Source: Stenotrophomonas rhizophila (GTDB taxonomy: Bacteria > Pseudomonadota > Gammaproteobacteria > Xanthomonadales > Xanthomonadaceae). Taken from it: a DNA stretch of 64,000 nt. The stretch covers positions 682,001 to 746,000 of the forward strand of contig NZ_VDQT01000001.1 of the NCBI RefSeq assembly GCF_007667275.1, read 5' to 3'. The notes under the pieces were generated by a model. That model saw only the letters and a list, made by a program, of their open reading frames with translations, did no database searches and was not told the origin of the DNA. Positions 17,113-24,654 of this stretch are shown here, piece after piece. The first letter of the stretch is position 1. Every line of letters begins with the position of its first letter. Position numbers and translations under genes: made by a program.

Positions 17113-17526
17113 CTATACCACCCGGTAGCGGTCTACGGCTTCGTCTCGCTTCGACTGGGCGAGCTCGACGGCTCCTAGAACTCTTGCCGCACTTGCCCGG
17201 CGTAGTCGGTCTTGTTCCGCAGCTTCTGCGGAAGTGGCGGCACCGTCGGCCAGTCGCTGCGTTTCGCAGCCTGCCCAGAGGTGGAGCAGCCGGCCAAGGT
17301 CAGAATCCCGGCCAGCAACAGCAGCCGACCGGCGATTTTCGCAATCTGCATTGATCTGTTTTTCTCTGGCGTCGGCGGTGTCACCGGCACCCTGTGCTGC
17401 CACGATCTGCTGGCGGTCAACCTGCCGCAGCTCATGGGCTTGGGCGGCTTGGACGTTTGCGACGGCTACCTGGCTGTTGGCATCCGCCAGCTCGGCACGG
17501 TCGCCTAGCCAGCTTCGAGCCGCACC
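17113..17526 (-). pseudogene. phage i-spanin (Rz) remnant, N-terminus lost
   Basis: An open frame of 137 codons that begins right after an in-frame TAG (17527-17529), with no good start and no membrane anchor. The only usable start, a GTG at 17403, leaves 96 residues. The chain is a long Ala/Glu/Arg-rich coiled coil (LGDRAELADANSQVAVANVQ) ending in HLWAGCETQRLADGAATSAE and SAARVLGAVELAQSKRDEAV, the layout of Rz periplasmic domains from phages of xanthomonads. Inner-membrane spanins need an N-terminal anchor, so this copy is probably dead. The o-spanin frame is embedded inside it. Confidence 0.65.
17175..17351 (-). CDS. phage o-spanin-like lipoprotein (Rz1), nested in Rz
   Basis: A 58-residue predicted lipoprotein from the ATG at 17351: a basic start (MQIAKIAGR), a hydrophobic core, lipobox LAGC at residue 22, then a short proline-containing mature part (RSDWPTVPPLPQKLRNKTDY). 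It lies in another frame wholly inside the Rz remnant on the same strand, the embedded Rz/Rz1 architecture of lambda-like lysis cassettes. Spanins fuse inner and outer membranes at the last step of lysis. The frame looks intact, but its partner is truncated, so function is unlikely. Confidence 0.6.
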   Translation of the reverse strand: MQIAKIAGRLLLLAGILTLAGCSTSGQAAKRSDWPTVPPLPQKLRNKTDYAGQVRQEF

Positions 17527-17706
17527 CTACCGCGCCGCCCCTTGCTGCGTAAGGACGGCAGCGGGATATGCAGTAGAGCCCACCTGGCCCGTCGCCTTAT
17601 CCCTTCTGCCCGTTTATAGGTATCGCGCCGCGAGACGTCGGAAGCCCGTCGACCCAGCAACTTCAATAAGTTGCGTAGTTCAGGTGGGGAAGGTGGAGGT
17701 CCCCCG

Positions 17707-17790
17707 CCTCCACCATAAGAAGGGTCTGAGAGGACCCAGAGAAGCCGAGAGATCCTTATGAAATGGGACTCTCGGCTTTCTTTTTGTCCC
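17707..17790 (+). repeat. right attachment-site copy (second ssrA 3' end plus terminator)
   Basis: Second copy of the ssrA tail: CCTCCACCA, then the AGGGTCTGAGAGGACCC hairpin and terminator AGCCGAGAG ... CTCTCGGCT-TTCTTTTT (17743-17786). Upstream of CCTCCACCA the sequence no longer resembles tmRNA, which places the recombination boundary in the acceptor stem. The stretch 17527-17706 contains no gene I can support. Confidence 0.85.
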
Positions 17791-17941
17791 CCGTCCCCTT
17801 ACCGGCATCGCTCCCGAATACTTCAGGAGTATTCCTACGATCGCCTCGGACTTTTCTTATTGCCAAAATCGCTGTCGCCTGACAGTTTTTGAATGCTCAG
17901 CGTCGCTGAGCATCCATTTGCCATTACCAATAGGAGTGATC

Positions 17942-18163
17942 ATGAAGATCCACAGTATCCTGTTTGGTTGTATCGCTGCCGCTGCAGGCCTTGGCGCGAC
18001 GATGGGCGTAGTTCCCCAGGCGCAGGCTGCGTCATACAGCACGAGCTGCTACCCGACTGGTGGTGGCTGGTACACCTGCACGCAGAAGTTCTGCCATGAG
18101 GGCCAATGTGTGGTCACCGATTCCTGGAGCGAGTTCAGGAAAGACGCAGTCGTCTTCGAATGA
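17942..18163 (+). CDS. small exported cysteine-containing protein
   Basis: A 73-residue preprotein. AGGAG six bases before the ATG at 17942 fixes the start over an upstream in-frame ATG. The signal peptide covers about residues 1-29 (MKIHSILFGCIAAAAGLGAT... to AQA). The mature part is about 44 residues with four cysteines in STSCYPTGGGWYTCTQKFC and HEGQCVV, which could form two disulfides. No family is recognised. It sits just outside the ssrA integration repeat, so it may be part of older accessory DNA. A GC-rich hairpin follows before the convergent gene. Confidence 0.7.
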   Translation: MKIHSILFGCIAAAAGLGATMGVVPQAQAASYSTSCYPTGGGWYTCTQKFCHEGQCVVTDSWSEFRKDAVVFE

Positions 18164-18169
18164 GTTTCT

Positions 18170-18195
18170 GGCGCAGGGGCTCAGGTCCCTGCGCC
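18170..18195. terminator. hairpin between convergent genes
   Basis: GGCGCAGGG-gctcaggt-CCCTGCGCC, a perfect 9-bp stem seven bases after the stop of the 73-residue gene and 24 bases before the end of the convergent gene. There is no T run, so a terminator function is likely only from position. Confidence 0.5.
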
Positions 18196-18218
18196 TCCTG
18201 CACAGTCCTACGCGAAGA

Positions 18219-18956
18219 TCAGTTGCTTGCGGTTTGCGCAATACAGCCATCCGACGTGCAGTTGATCATGCGGATCACCGCGTGCGCTGAACCCGCCATC
18301 TTCACGGCCTTTCCCAGTCGACGCAGCTGATCAGCCATGCGATCCAGGTCGTCGCCGCCGTAGTCCGTCCACACGCCCACGGCCTGTTGAACGTCAGCGG
18401 GTATCAGTTGACCGGCCACCGTACGGGCGCTGCCACTCTCATACCGGCCATTGGCATGATCCCTATCGACACGGATGACCACGCTTGATCCGTCCTTGAA
18501 CACGACCTTGAACGGCGGACGCGCCTGCTCCTGGAGCCCAAGATGACCCGTGCCGACTGACGTTGGGTCTGCCATCTCCGACACGACATCGGTGCCCGTG
18601 GCAGACGAAATCACGTTCGTGGAACCCGCAGCTGATTCCACCATCGCCCGCATGTTGTAGTCGAGAACGAAGTCGTATGCCGTCTTGTCGACAACGCTGG
18701 GGTTCAGTCCCAGCTGGGCAACGGGCACGACGATGAGCGGTGGCTCCACGCCGGAAACGACAGGCACGTACCACTGCTGAAGAACGTTGTCGTGGAGGTT
18801 GTAGACCAGGTGTGTACCTGCGCCGGCGAGTTCTGCTTCCCGTCTGAAATCGACGTCGGCCGTACAGACATCGCAACGAACCACCTTGGCGGCTGCTGGA
18901 TCAGCGACTACCAGACCACCCGCAACAAAACAAAGCCAGATCAATCCTTTTGACAT
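18219..18956 (-). CDS. exported protein of unknown function
   Basis: A 245-residue protein starting at 18956 (MSKGLIWLCFVAGGLVVADP), chosen because AGGAT lies eight bases before it; the frame is open ten codons further up. A signal peptide is cleaved after about residue 23 (PAAA|K). The mature chain starts with a CDVC motif, is rich in beta strands and Val, and ends with INCTSDGCIAQ; the paired cysteines suggest disulfides in the periplasm. I do not recognise the family. It is convergent with the small exported protein and well separated from the ABC gene. Confidence 0.65.
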   Translation of the reverse strand: MSKGLIWLCFVAGGLVVADPAAAKVVRCDVCTADVDFRREAELAGAGTHLVYNLHDNVLQQWYVPVVSGVEPPLIVVPVAQLGLNPSVVDKTAYDFVLDYNMRAMVESAAGSTNVISSATGTDVVSEMADPTSVGTGHLGLQEQARPPFKVVFKDGSSVVIRVDRDHANGRYESGSARTVAGQLIPADVQQAVGVWTDYGGDDLDRMADQLRRLGKAVKMAGSAHAVIRMINCTSDGCIAQTASN

Positions 18957-19025
18957 GTTTTCATCCTGATAAGCCGAGACCCGCACACCAAGGGTACACC
19001 TACGGCATTGGGTCCGGGGCCGACA

Positions 19026-20696
19026 TCAACCTCCAGCGTCCCCCCAGCGCAAGCTGCGCCCATGCCATTGAGCCAGGCTCTCCCGGTGGCCCACGCTGAC
19101 GACGATGCACTGCGGAAGGCGTTGCATCACCAATGCGTAGACCAGTGCCTCCGCATCGGCATCCAGCGCCGACGTGGACTCGTCCAGGAACACGACGGCC
19201 GGATGCTGTAACAGCACACGCGCGAATGCCAGCCGCTGTTGCTCCCCGGGAGACAGCCGTCGCATCCAGTCCTGCTCCACGTCCAGTTCCGTTACCAGCC
19301 GGTGCAGGCCAACATCGACAAGCGCGGCACGAAGCGCGGCCTCGTCCAGTTCATGAGCCCGAGAGGGATACGCCACGCACGCACGCAGGGAACCTTGGGG
19401 AAGGTAGTTGCGCTGCGGGACGAACAGCACCTTCCCCGCCGGCACCGTCACCCCGCCCTCGGCCACGGCCCACAGTCCGGCCAGGGCGGTCAGCAGCAGC
19501 GATTTGCCAGCACCCGATGCGCCCTGGATCAAGAGGCGCTCTCCCGGCTCGAGCCGCAGATGGTCAATCCCGCCGAGCGCGCGGCCATCCGGACGTGCGA
19601 TACGCACCCCACTGAGCACAAGGTCACTGCCCTGCCGATTGAAGCGGATGCCATTCCCAGCGGGGCGCTGCAGTGCTGCTTCAAACTCGTGCAGGCGATG
19701 GAACACCGAGCGCAGCAGGGCGAGATCCTTGTAGCGGTAAACGAACCACGACAGCGCTCCACGCACCCTGTTGAACAGGCTGTTGAGCTGCATCACCGTG
19801 CCTACGGTGATGGCGCCGGAGAAGTAACGCGGACCGGTAAACAGGAACGGCAACAGCATCGAACCCTGGACATACAGTGCATTCATTGCCGTGATCCGCT
19901 TGGTGTAACGCATGACCTCGCGCCAGTTGTCACGAATCGCGTCGAACGCACCGGCCAGACCGACCCGCTCGGCCGTTTCCCCGCGCCATAGCGCGATCCC
20001 CGTGGCGTTTTCTCGCAGGCGCACCAGCAGGAAGCGGAAATCGGCTTCGCGCCGTTGCTGCTGGTAGTCGACCGCGACCAATCCCCGCCCTATCCATTCG
20101 ATCAGCAACGAGCCTGCCAGCGCATACGCGACCGCCGCCCACAGCATGTACCCCGGCACCTCCCGCGTTGCCCCGCCGAACACAAAGGAAACCGCACCGG
20201 AAAGCCCCCAAAGCATGGTGGCGAAGGTGAAGAAATCGACCAGGTAGTTCAACGCGCCGACCGACAGCCGGAGCGTATCGGTCGCCATCAAGCGCAGGTC
20301 GTCTGCAATCCGCTGGTCGGGGTTGTCCACCGTGCCGGACTCGGCAACGCGCCAATAGGCACCGTCGCGCAGCCATCGGTCGAGATGGCGTCCGGTCAGC
20401 CAGGTGCGCCAGCGCATGGCGAGCGCCTGCTCGAACCACACCCTCGCCGTGCCGGCCACCACGATACCGGTGATGATCAAGCCCAGTTCCCACATCTGTC
20501 GCCAGAATGCGGCGAGGTCCCGCTCCACCAGCGCATCGAAGAAATGCTTCTGCCAATGGGTCTGGCGCACGCCGACGTAGGTGAGGAAAACGTCCAGCGC
20601 GACGATGGTCGCAAGGAGGCCGAAGGCGCGCCACCGGTCTTCAGATACCCAGTACGGCCGGACCAGGTGCCATGCATCCTTGGCGGAAAGTTTCAT
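19026..20696 (-). CDS. SbmA/YddA-type ABC transporter (membrane-ATPase fusion)
   Basis: A 556-residue protein with an N-terminal ABC_membrane_2-type domain like SbmA/BacA and YddA (HLVRPYWVSEDRWRAFGLLA, WQKHFFDALVERD, then NPDQRIADDLRLMATDTLRL, the last being a hallmark). The ATPase domain follows: Walker A GASGAGKSLLL (around residue 397), Q-loop VPQRNYLPQGSLR, signature RLSPGEQQRLAFAR and Walker B VVFLDESTSALD. Relatives move peptides or cobalamin-like cargo across the inner membrane. It follows the TonB receptor by 19 bases on the same strand, which points to a two-step envelope transport system, with direction and cargo unknown. Confidence 0.88.
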   Translation of the reverse strand: MKLSAKDAWHLVRPYWVSEDRWRAFGLLATIVALDVFLTYVGVRQTHWQKHFFDALVERDLAAFWRQMWELGLIITGIVVAGTARVWFEQALAMRWRTWLTGRHLDRWLRDGAYWRVAESGTVDNPDQRIADDLRLMATDTLRLSVGALNYLVDFFTFATMLWGLSGAVSFVFGGATREVPGYMLWAAVAYALAGSLLIEWIGRGLVAVDYQQQRREADFRFLLVRLRENATGIALWRGETAERVGLAGAFDAIRDNWREVMRYTKRITAMNALYVQGSMLLPFLFTGPRYFSGAITVGTVMQLNSLFNRVRGALSWFVYRYKDLALLRSVFHRLHEFEAALQRPAGNGIRFNRQGSDLVLSGVRIARPDGRALGGIDHLRLEPGERLLIQGASGAGKSLLLTALAGLWAVAEGGVTVPAGKVLFVPQRNYLPQGSLRACVAYPSRAHELDEAALRAALVDVGLHRLVTELDVEQDWMRRLSPGEQQRLAFARVLLQHPAVVFLDESTSALDADAEALVYALVMQRLPQCIVVSVGHRESLAQWHGRSLRWGDAGG

Positions 20697-20715
20697 GGCA
20701 CCGGATCGGGCAGGG

Positions 20716-22908
20716 TCAGAACTGCGAACGAACGGTGAGCATCACATTGCGCGGTTCGCCCGGCGTGTTGTAACTGTTGAGGCCGCCGACGCGCTCGTAG
20801 TAGTGGCGATCGAACAGGTTGTTGACCGCCACGCTCATCCGCAGCCCCTCTGTAAAGCGGTAGCCAAGATGTGCGCTGGCGACGGCGTAGCCGGCCTGCT
20901 CGCGGATGCCGGCCACGCCCGTGCCAAGCAGTCCGCTCGAAACATGCAACCCACCACCGAGGGAGAACCCGCGCAACACGCCGCTTTCCAGCCGGTAGGT
21001 GGCGAACAGCTTCACGGTGTGATCGGGCTCGAACAGGGTGAACGGCGACCCGGTCGGCAGCGTCTGGTGGCTGACATAGCGGGTCAGCAGCCGGGTGTAT
21101 CCGGCGGTCAGGTCGAGGTTGGGCAGCGGACTGCCAGTTGCCTCCAGCTCCCAGCCTTTGACCTCCACTTCGCCGGCCTGCAGGAAGAATCCCGGGTTGT
21201 CCAGGTCGGGGTAGGAACGATTGACGTCGCGCGTGCGGAACGCCGACGCTGCGAGGTTGAGTGCCCCGCCGCGCAGGCTGGCCTTTGCACCGACTTCCAG
21301 CTGCCTGCCCACGCGTGGGTCGATGGTCTCACCCGACACCATGCGCTGCGTCTGCGGAATGAAGGTATCGGCGTAACTGGCATACGCGGTCATCTCGTCG
21401 GTGATGTGGACCACCATGCCGGCATAGGGGGTGAACTCCCCGTTCGCCTGGGCACCGTCCTTCCACGCGCTGAGCGGCTGCGGCGATACGGTGCGGGACT
21501 GCACGTCGAACCGGCTCCAGCGACCGCCGGCGACACCGGTCAGGCGGTCGGTCAGCGCCAGCCGCAGCTGACCGTACAGGCCGCTCTGTCGGGTCACCGC
21601 GTGGTAGCCCGAGGTGTAGGCGATGGGCACATCCGGCACGACGCCAGGTTCCATGACCGGCACGCCCGGGACGACGGGACCTTGGCCGAAGCGGGTGAGG
21701 CTCTCGTATTCCTCGATGTTGGCACCGATGGTGGCGTGATGCTGCCGCCCCCACAGCGCGAACGCGCCCGCGGCAAACACATCGACGCCTTCGCGGATCT
21801 CGTCGCTGTCGCTGCGGCGACGCGCGTAGCTGGCCACCGTCCCGGTCGCCCGGTTCACGCCACCGGTGGGATAACTGTCTTTGTAGTACCAGTCCAGCCG
21901 CTGACGGCTGGCCCTCGCCTTCACGAGCCAGCCGTTGTCCAGGGCATGCTCCAGATCCAGCGTCACTGCTTCCTTGTCCCAACGCTGGATCACCCAGTCC
22001 GGATACGGATACAGGGATCGCGGTGCGTCGAGGAAGCGCTGGTCCGTATACGCAGGCTGGCCCGGGTACGGCATGACGTCGTCCGACTGCCGCGTGGCCA
22101 ACAGCGAAAGGGTCGTCGACGGCGCCACATCCCAGTCCAGCACGCCGTGAACCAGACGGTGGCTGGAATCGGCCACGTCATAGAAGAATTCACGGTCCTG
22201 CGCGGTGGCCACTACGCGGCTTCGCAGCGTGGCGGCGGCATTGAGCGGGCCGCCCATATCGAGCTCCGCGCGGTGGTTCGACCATGACCCTGCCGACAGC
22301 GCCACCGCGCCCCCGAATACGTCCCTGCCGCGTTTGCGGACGAAATTGGCGACGCCGCCAGGTTGGCTCGAGCCCTGGAAGATGCCACCGGGTCCACGCA
22401 GTACTTCGACGCGGTCATAGATGGCCAGGTCGAACTGCTGGAAAGCCGACAGCGCCCCATAGGCGGGAATGCCATCGTAGGAAGACTCGAGGGTGTAACC
22501 GCGCGAACGGATCTGGCTGGTCGCCCCGTCCCACGGCGAAACCGTGACGCCGGTGACTTCCTTCAGCGCGCTTTCGACGGTCACCAGGTTCTGATCCTCG
22601 ATGCGCTGGCGGGTGATCACGCTGACCGAGCTCGGAACCTCCAGCAGCCTTACCGGGGCCTTGCCGCCCCAGGTCACGACCGGCGAGGTGTACGACCCGG
22701 TGCCTTCCGTGGTCCCGAGTCGTTGCGCCTGGACCCGGATGGTGTCGAGCTCGGCGACGGTCTGCGCCGTCGACGCAGGACTGCGTTCCGCAGCCGAGGC
22801 GTGGGTCGCGACCAGCAGCGCACTGGCGAGCAGGGTGCGGGCGGGCAGCGAGTGGAAACGACAGGCACGCGGCAGGGCCCGGGCCGTCATAAGGGTCGGT
22901 TTGATCAT
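20716..22908 (-). CDS. TonB-dependent siderophore-type receptor
   Basis: A 730-residue outer-membrane receptor of the FhuE/FpvA-like siderophore group. After a signal region ending near ATHASA it has the TonB-box-like start, the plug domain (VPSSVSVITRQRIEDQNLVT, YDRVEVLRGPGGIFQGSSQP, GGVANFVRKRG) and a 22-strand barrel closing with the terminal VRSQF, an aromatic last residue as expected. There is no N-terminal signalling (STN) domain, so it should not act as a transducer. An 11-3-11 palindrome lies 88 bases upstream and resembles a Zur or Fur-family site. It is followed by an SbmA/YddA-like ABC protein. The ligand could be a siderophore or zincophore. Confidence 0.92.
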   Translation of the reverse strand: MIKPTLMTARALPRACRFHSLPARTLLASALLVATHASAAERSPASTAQTVAELDTIRVQAQRLGTTEGTGSYTSPVVTWGGKAPVRLLEVPSSVSVITRQRIEDQNLVTVESALKEVTGVTVSPWDGATSQIRSRGYTLESSYDGIPAYGALSAFQQFDLAIYDRVEVLRGPGGIFQGSSQPGGVANFVRKRGRDVFGGAVALSAGSWSNHRAELDMGGPLNAAATLRSRVVATAQDREFFYDVADSSHRLVHGVLDWDVAPSTTLSLLATRQSDDVMPYPGQPAYTDQRFLDAPRSLYPYPDWVIQRWDKEAVTLDLEHALDNGWLVKARASRQRLDWYYKDSYPTGGVNRATGTVASYARRRSDSDEIREGVDVFAAGAFALWGRQHHATIGANIEEYESLTRFGQGPVVPGVPVMEPGVVPDVPIAYTSGYHAVTRQSGLYGQLRLALTDRLTGVAGGRWSRFDVQSRTVSPQPLSAWKDGAQANGEFTPYAGMVVHITDEMTAYASYADTFIPQTQRMVSGETIDPRVGRQLEVGAKASLRGGALNLAASAFRTRDVNRSYPDLDNPGFFLQAGEVEVKGWELEATGSPLPNLDLTAGYTRLLTRYVSHQTLPTGSPFTLFEPDHTVKLFATYRLESGVLRGFSLGGGLHVSSGLLGTGVAGIREQAGYAVASAHLGYRFTEGLRMSVAVNNLFDRHYYERVGGLNSYNTPGEPRNVMLTVRSQF

Positions 22909-22995
22909 GGTGCGGTCACTTGGCAGAGCGTGCAGCGTGCTGTCGGCGGGCGCTGCACGTGCCCTCCCCCGTAAGCCGGAACCGTCGGGATTAAG

Positions 22996-23020
22996 TGTAA
23001 CGTTATTTCATAACATTACA
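22996..23020. promoter_or_regulatory. Zur/Fur-family-like palindromic operator
   Basis: TGTAACGTTAT-ttc-ATAACATTACA: eleven-base arms with one mismatch around a three-base centre. The core GTTAT-N3-ATAAC agrees with the published gammaproteobacterial Zur core (GTTATANTATAAC). It is AT-rich against a GC-rich background and stands upstream of the TonB receptor. Confidence 0.55.
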
Positions 23021-23097
23021 ATTGCGGTCGGTGTGCTGTCGCTACGGCATGGTGCAATGATGAATTTCAGCGCCTGTTCACCGCGGAGGCCTGTAAC

Positions 23098-23115
23098 ATA
23101 CCGTCCGGTCGGTAT
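23098..23115. promoter_or_regulatory. TetR-type operator of the SMR-tetR operon
   Basis: ATACCG-tccggt-CGGTAT, an 18-base dyad that is perfect in its 6-base arms, 18 bases before the SMR start. Size and position fit a TetR dimer blocking the promoter. The likely binder is the TetR protein encoded by the second gene of this operon. Confidence 0.65.
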
Positions 23116-23133
23116 CTAACTTGAACTTGATCC

Positions 23134-23478
23134 ATGTCCCCATTGTTGACTGCCTATCTGTTCCTTGCCGGTGCCATCGTCTCCGAAGTAACCGCCACGA
23201 TGCTGCTGCAGAAGACCGAGCAGTTCACCCGACTCGCCCCCACCGTCAGCATGGCGCTGCTGTACGGACTCTCGTTCTATCTGCTCAGCCACGCGCTGAA
23301 AACACTGCCGCTGGGCATTGCCTACGCGATCTGGGGCGGCCTGGGCATCGTGCTGACGCTCGTCATCAGCGTTACGGTGTTCAAGCAGTCCCTGGACTGG
23401 CAGGCGGTCACGGGCGTGGCGATGATCGTCGGCGGCGTGGTCATGATCAACGCGTTCTCCAAGGCGGCCGCGCATTGA
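23134..23478 (+). CDS. small multidrug resistance (SMR) efflux protein
   Basis: A 114-residue proton-coupled exporter of the EmrE/QacE family with four membrane helices. The membrane-embedded glutamate is in AGAIVSEVTATMLL (Glu18, equivalent to EmrE Glu14). The family signature in helix 3 is LKTLPLGIAYAIWGGLGIVL, and helix 4 is AVTGVAMIVGGVVMINAF. EmrE-type members export quaternary ammonium compounds; guanidinium exporters (SugE/Gdx type) differ at several positions, and I lean to the EmrE side. A TetR-type operator lies directly upstream and the tetR gene overlaps its stop. Confidence 0.93.
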   Translation: MSPLLTAYLFLAGAIVSEVTATMLLQKTEQFTRLAPTVSMALLYGLSFYLLSHALKTLPLGIAYAIWGGLGIVLTLVISVTVFKQSLDWQAVTGVAMIVGGVVMINAFSKAAAH

Positions 23479-24035
23479 ACGCCGACCCCAAGCGACGCCG
23501 GCAGCCGGCCGTGGTGCGCGTCGCCTTGCTGGACGCGGTGGTCCAGGAAGCACTCGCCGGTGGCCTGGCCGGCGTGACCGTGCTGGGCGTGGCGGCACGC
23601 GCCGGGGTAAGCAAGGGCGCACTGTTCCATCATTTCCCCACGCGGCAGGCGCTGCTGGAAGCGGCCTACGCGGAATGCCTGCTGCATTTCGACCGCGATC
23701 TGGACGCCTGCATCGCGCGCGACGATGTCGAAGCAGGACGATTCACGCGCGCCTATGTCACCGCCACCTTCAAGTCGATGAAGGCAGACGAGCGCCAGTG
23801 GGCAAAGTTTTCGCTGACCGCGCTTGTCGAGCCGGCATTCGCTCATCTCTGGCGCACCTGGCTCGCGCAGCGGCTGCAGCAGGTACCTTCAGAACGCGAC
23901 GACCCCAGGCTTCGGGCCGCCCGACTTGCCGCGGATGGCTTCTGGCTGCAGATGCTCACAGATCCCGAGGCGCAGCGCGCGCCGCAGCAGACCGATGCGC
24001 TGATGGCCTGCATCCTGGGATTGACCGCTGCGTAG
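23475..24035 (+). CDS. TetR-family regulator, coupled to the SMR gene
   Basis: A 186-residue regulator starting at TTG 23475, which overlaps the SMR stop as TTGA. In-frame GTGs at 23511 and 23514 are alternatives, but they would cut into the first helix. The helix-turn-helix is VTVLGVAARAGVSKGALFHH followed by FPTRQALLEAAYAECL (about residues 32-70). The C-terminal part resembles the TetR_C ligand domain (FTRAYVTATFKSMKADERQW). Context makes it the drug-responsive repressor of the SMR gene through the dyad at 23098-23115. Confidence 0.85.
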   Translation: MNADPKRRRQPAVVRVALLDAVVQEALAGGLAGVTVLGVAARAGVSKGALFHHFPTRQALLEAAYAECLLHFDRDLDACIARDDVEAGRFTRAYVTATFKSMKADERQWAKFSLTALVEPAFAHLWRTWLAQRLQQVPSERDDPRLRAARLAADGFWLQMLTDPEAQRAPQQTDALMACILGLTAA

Positions 24036-24050
24036 AAGGCGCGCGCCGGT

Positions 24051-24362
24051 TCAGGGCAACGTGAACTTGCGCGCCATCCGCGTCGGCCATAGCGAGGTGA
24101 ACTGCGCCCCGCCGACCAGCCGATAGGCGGCCGATACGCTGTGCAGCACGCCCAGCCGTTCCAGCACGTCCTTGGCCTTGCGGAACGTGGGGCGCGGGTC
24201 GGCGGTGTCCATGAACAGGTTGATCTCCTTGGCACTGACGTCATAGCCGTCCAGCCGGGCAGCGGTGCCCAGCGCCGCGGCGAGCTCGGCCTCCAGCGTC
24301 GGCAGGAAAGCCTCGTCGTCGAGCGACTTCCGCCAGAATTTGATGACAAGCTGGTAATCCAT
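24051..24362 (-). CDS. conserved small hypothetical protein
   Basis: A 103-residue soluble protein (MDYQLVIKFWRKSLDDEAFL) with an alternating helix and strand pattern and a central acidic part (GYDVSAKEINLFMDTADPRP). No signal peptide or membrane segment. I recognise it only as the kind of small conserved protein of unknown function found widely in bacteria. It is convergent with tetR (15 bases between stops) and divergent from the giant toxin-like gene. Immunity for that protein is conceivable from position, but such genes are normally downstream on the same strand. Confidence 0.7.
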   Translation of the reverse strand: MDYQLVIKFWRKSLDDEAFLPTLEAELAAALGTAARLDGYDVSAKEINLFMDTADPRPTFRKAKDVLERLGVLHSVSAAYRLVGGAQFTSLWPTRMARKFTLP

Positions 24363-24524
24363 GAGGGGCCTGCGCTGCGCGTGGAATCGACCAGAGTACC
24401 CGGTTCGCGGCCTGCCAGCCCGGCCTCACGGGGTTGGCGCGGGAATACAACACTTCCGATACCGACAGCCCGCGGTGCGCGGCGACGCCTGGCGATGGCC
24501 TGTCCGAAGCGCCCATGCCGCAAC

Positions 24525-24543
24525 GACTTTGATGTGCAAAGTC
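24525..24543. promoter_or_regulatory. dyad in the leader of the giant gene
   Basis: GACTTTG-atgtg-CAAAGTC, a perfect 7-5-7 inverted repeat in a locally AT-richer stretch about 110 bases before the chosen start of the giant gene. The 292-base interval 24363-24654 holds no gene I can support, so this is the best candidate control site for it. Confidence 0.35.
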
Positions 24544-24654
24544 ACTGTTTCAGTCAGGTTCCATTGGCGTAGTCGATTGCAGCAGCGGAGCCCATCCGTA
24601 GGATCGGCGCCCTTCCGCGCCCCCTGCGCCTGCTGTGATGCCTTGCCTGTGCCG

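Noticed and set aside
17527..17706. A tRNA or small RNA gene in front of the right ssrA repeat
   Set aside because: The palindrome GGTGGAGG/CCTCCACC next to the repeat suggested an acceptor stem, but no T arm or anticodon arm can be built.
24051..24362. The 103-residue gene as immunity protein for the giant deaminase-like protein
   Set aside because: It is upstream on the opposite strand and looks like a broadly distributed small protein; there is no positive evidence.
24361..24654. N-terminal extension of the giant protein back to the ATG at 24361
   Set aside because: This part overlaps the start of the divergent 103-residue gene, is Arg/Trp/Cys-rich like non-coding sequence here, and covers the likely promoter.
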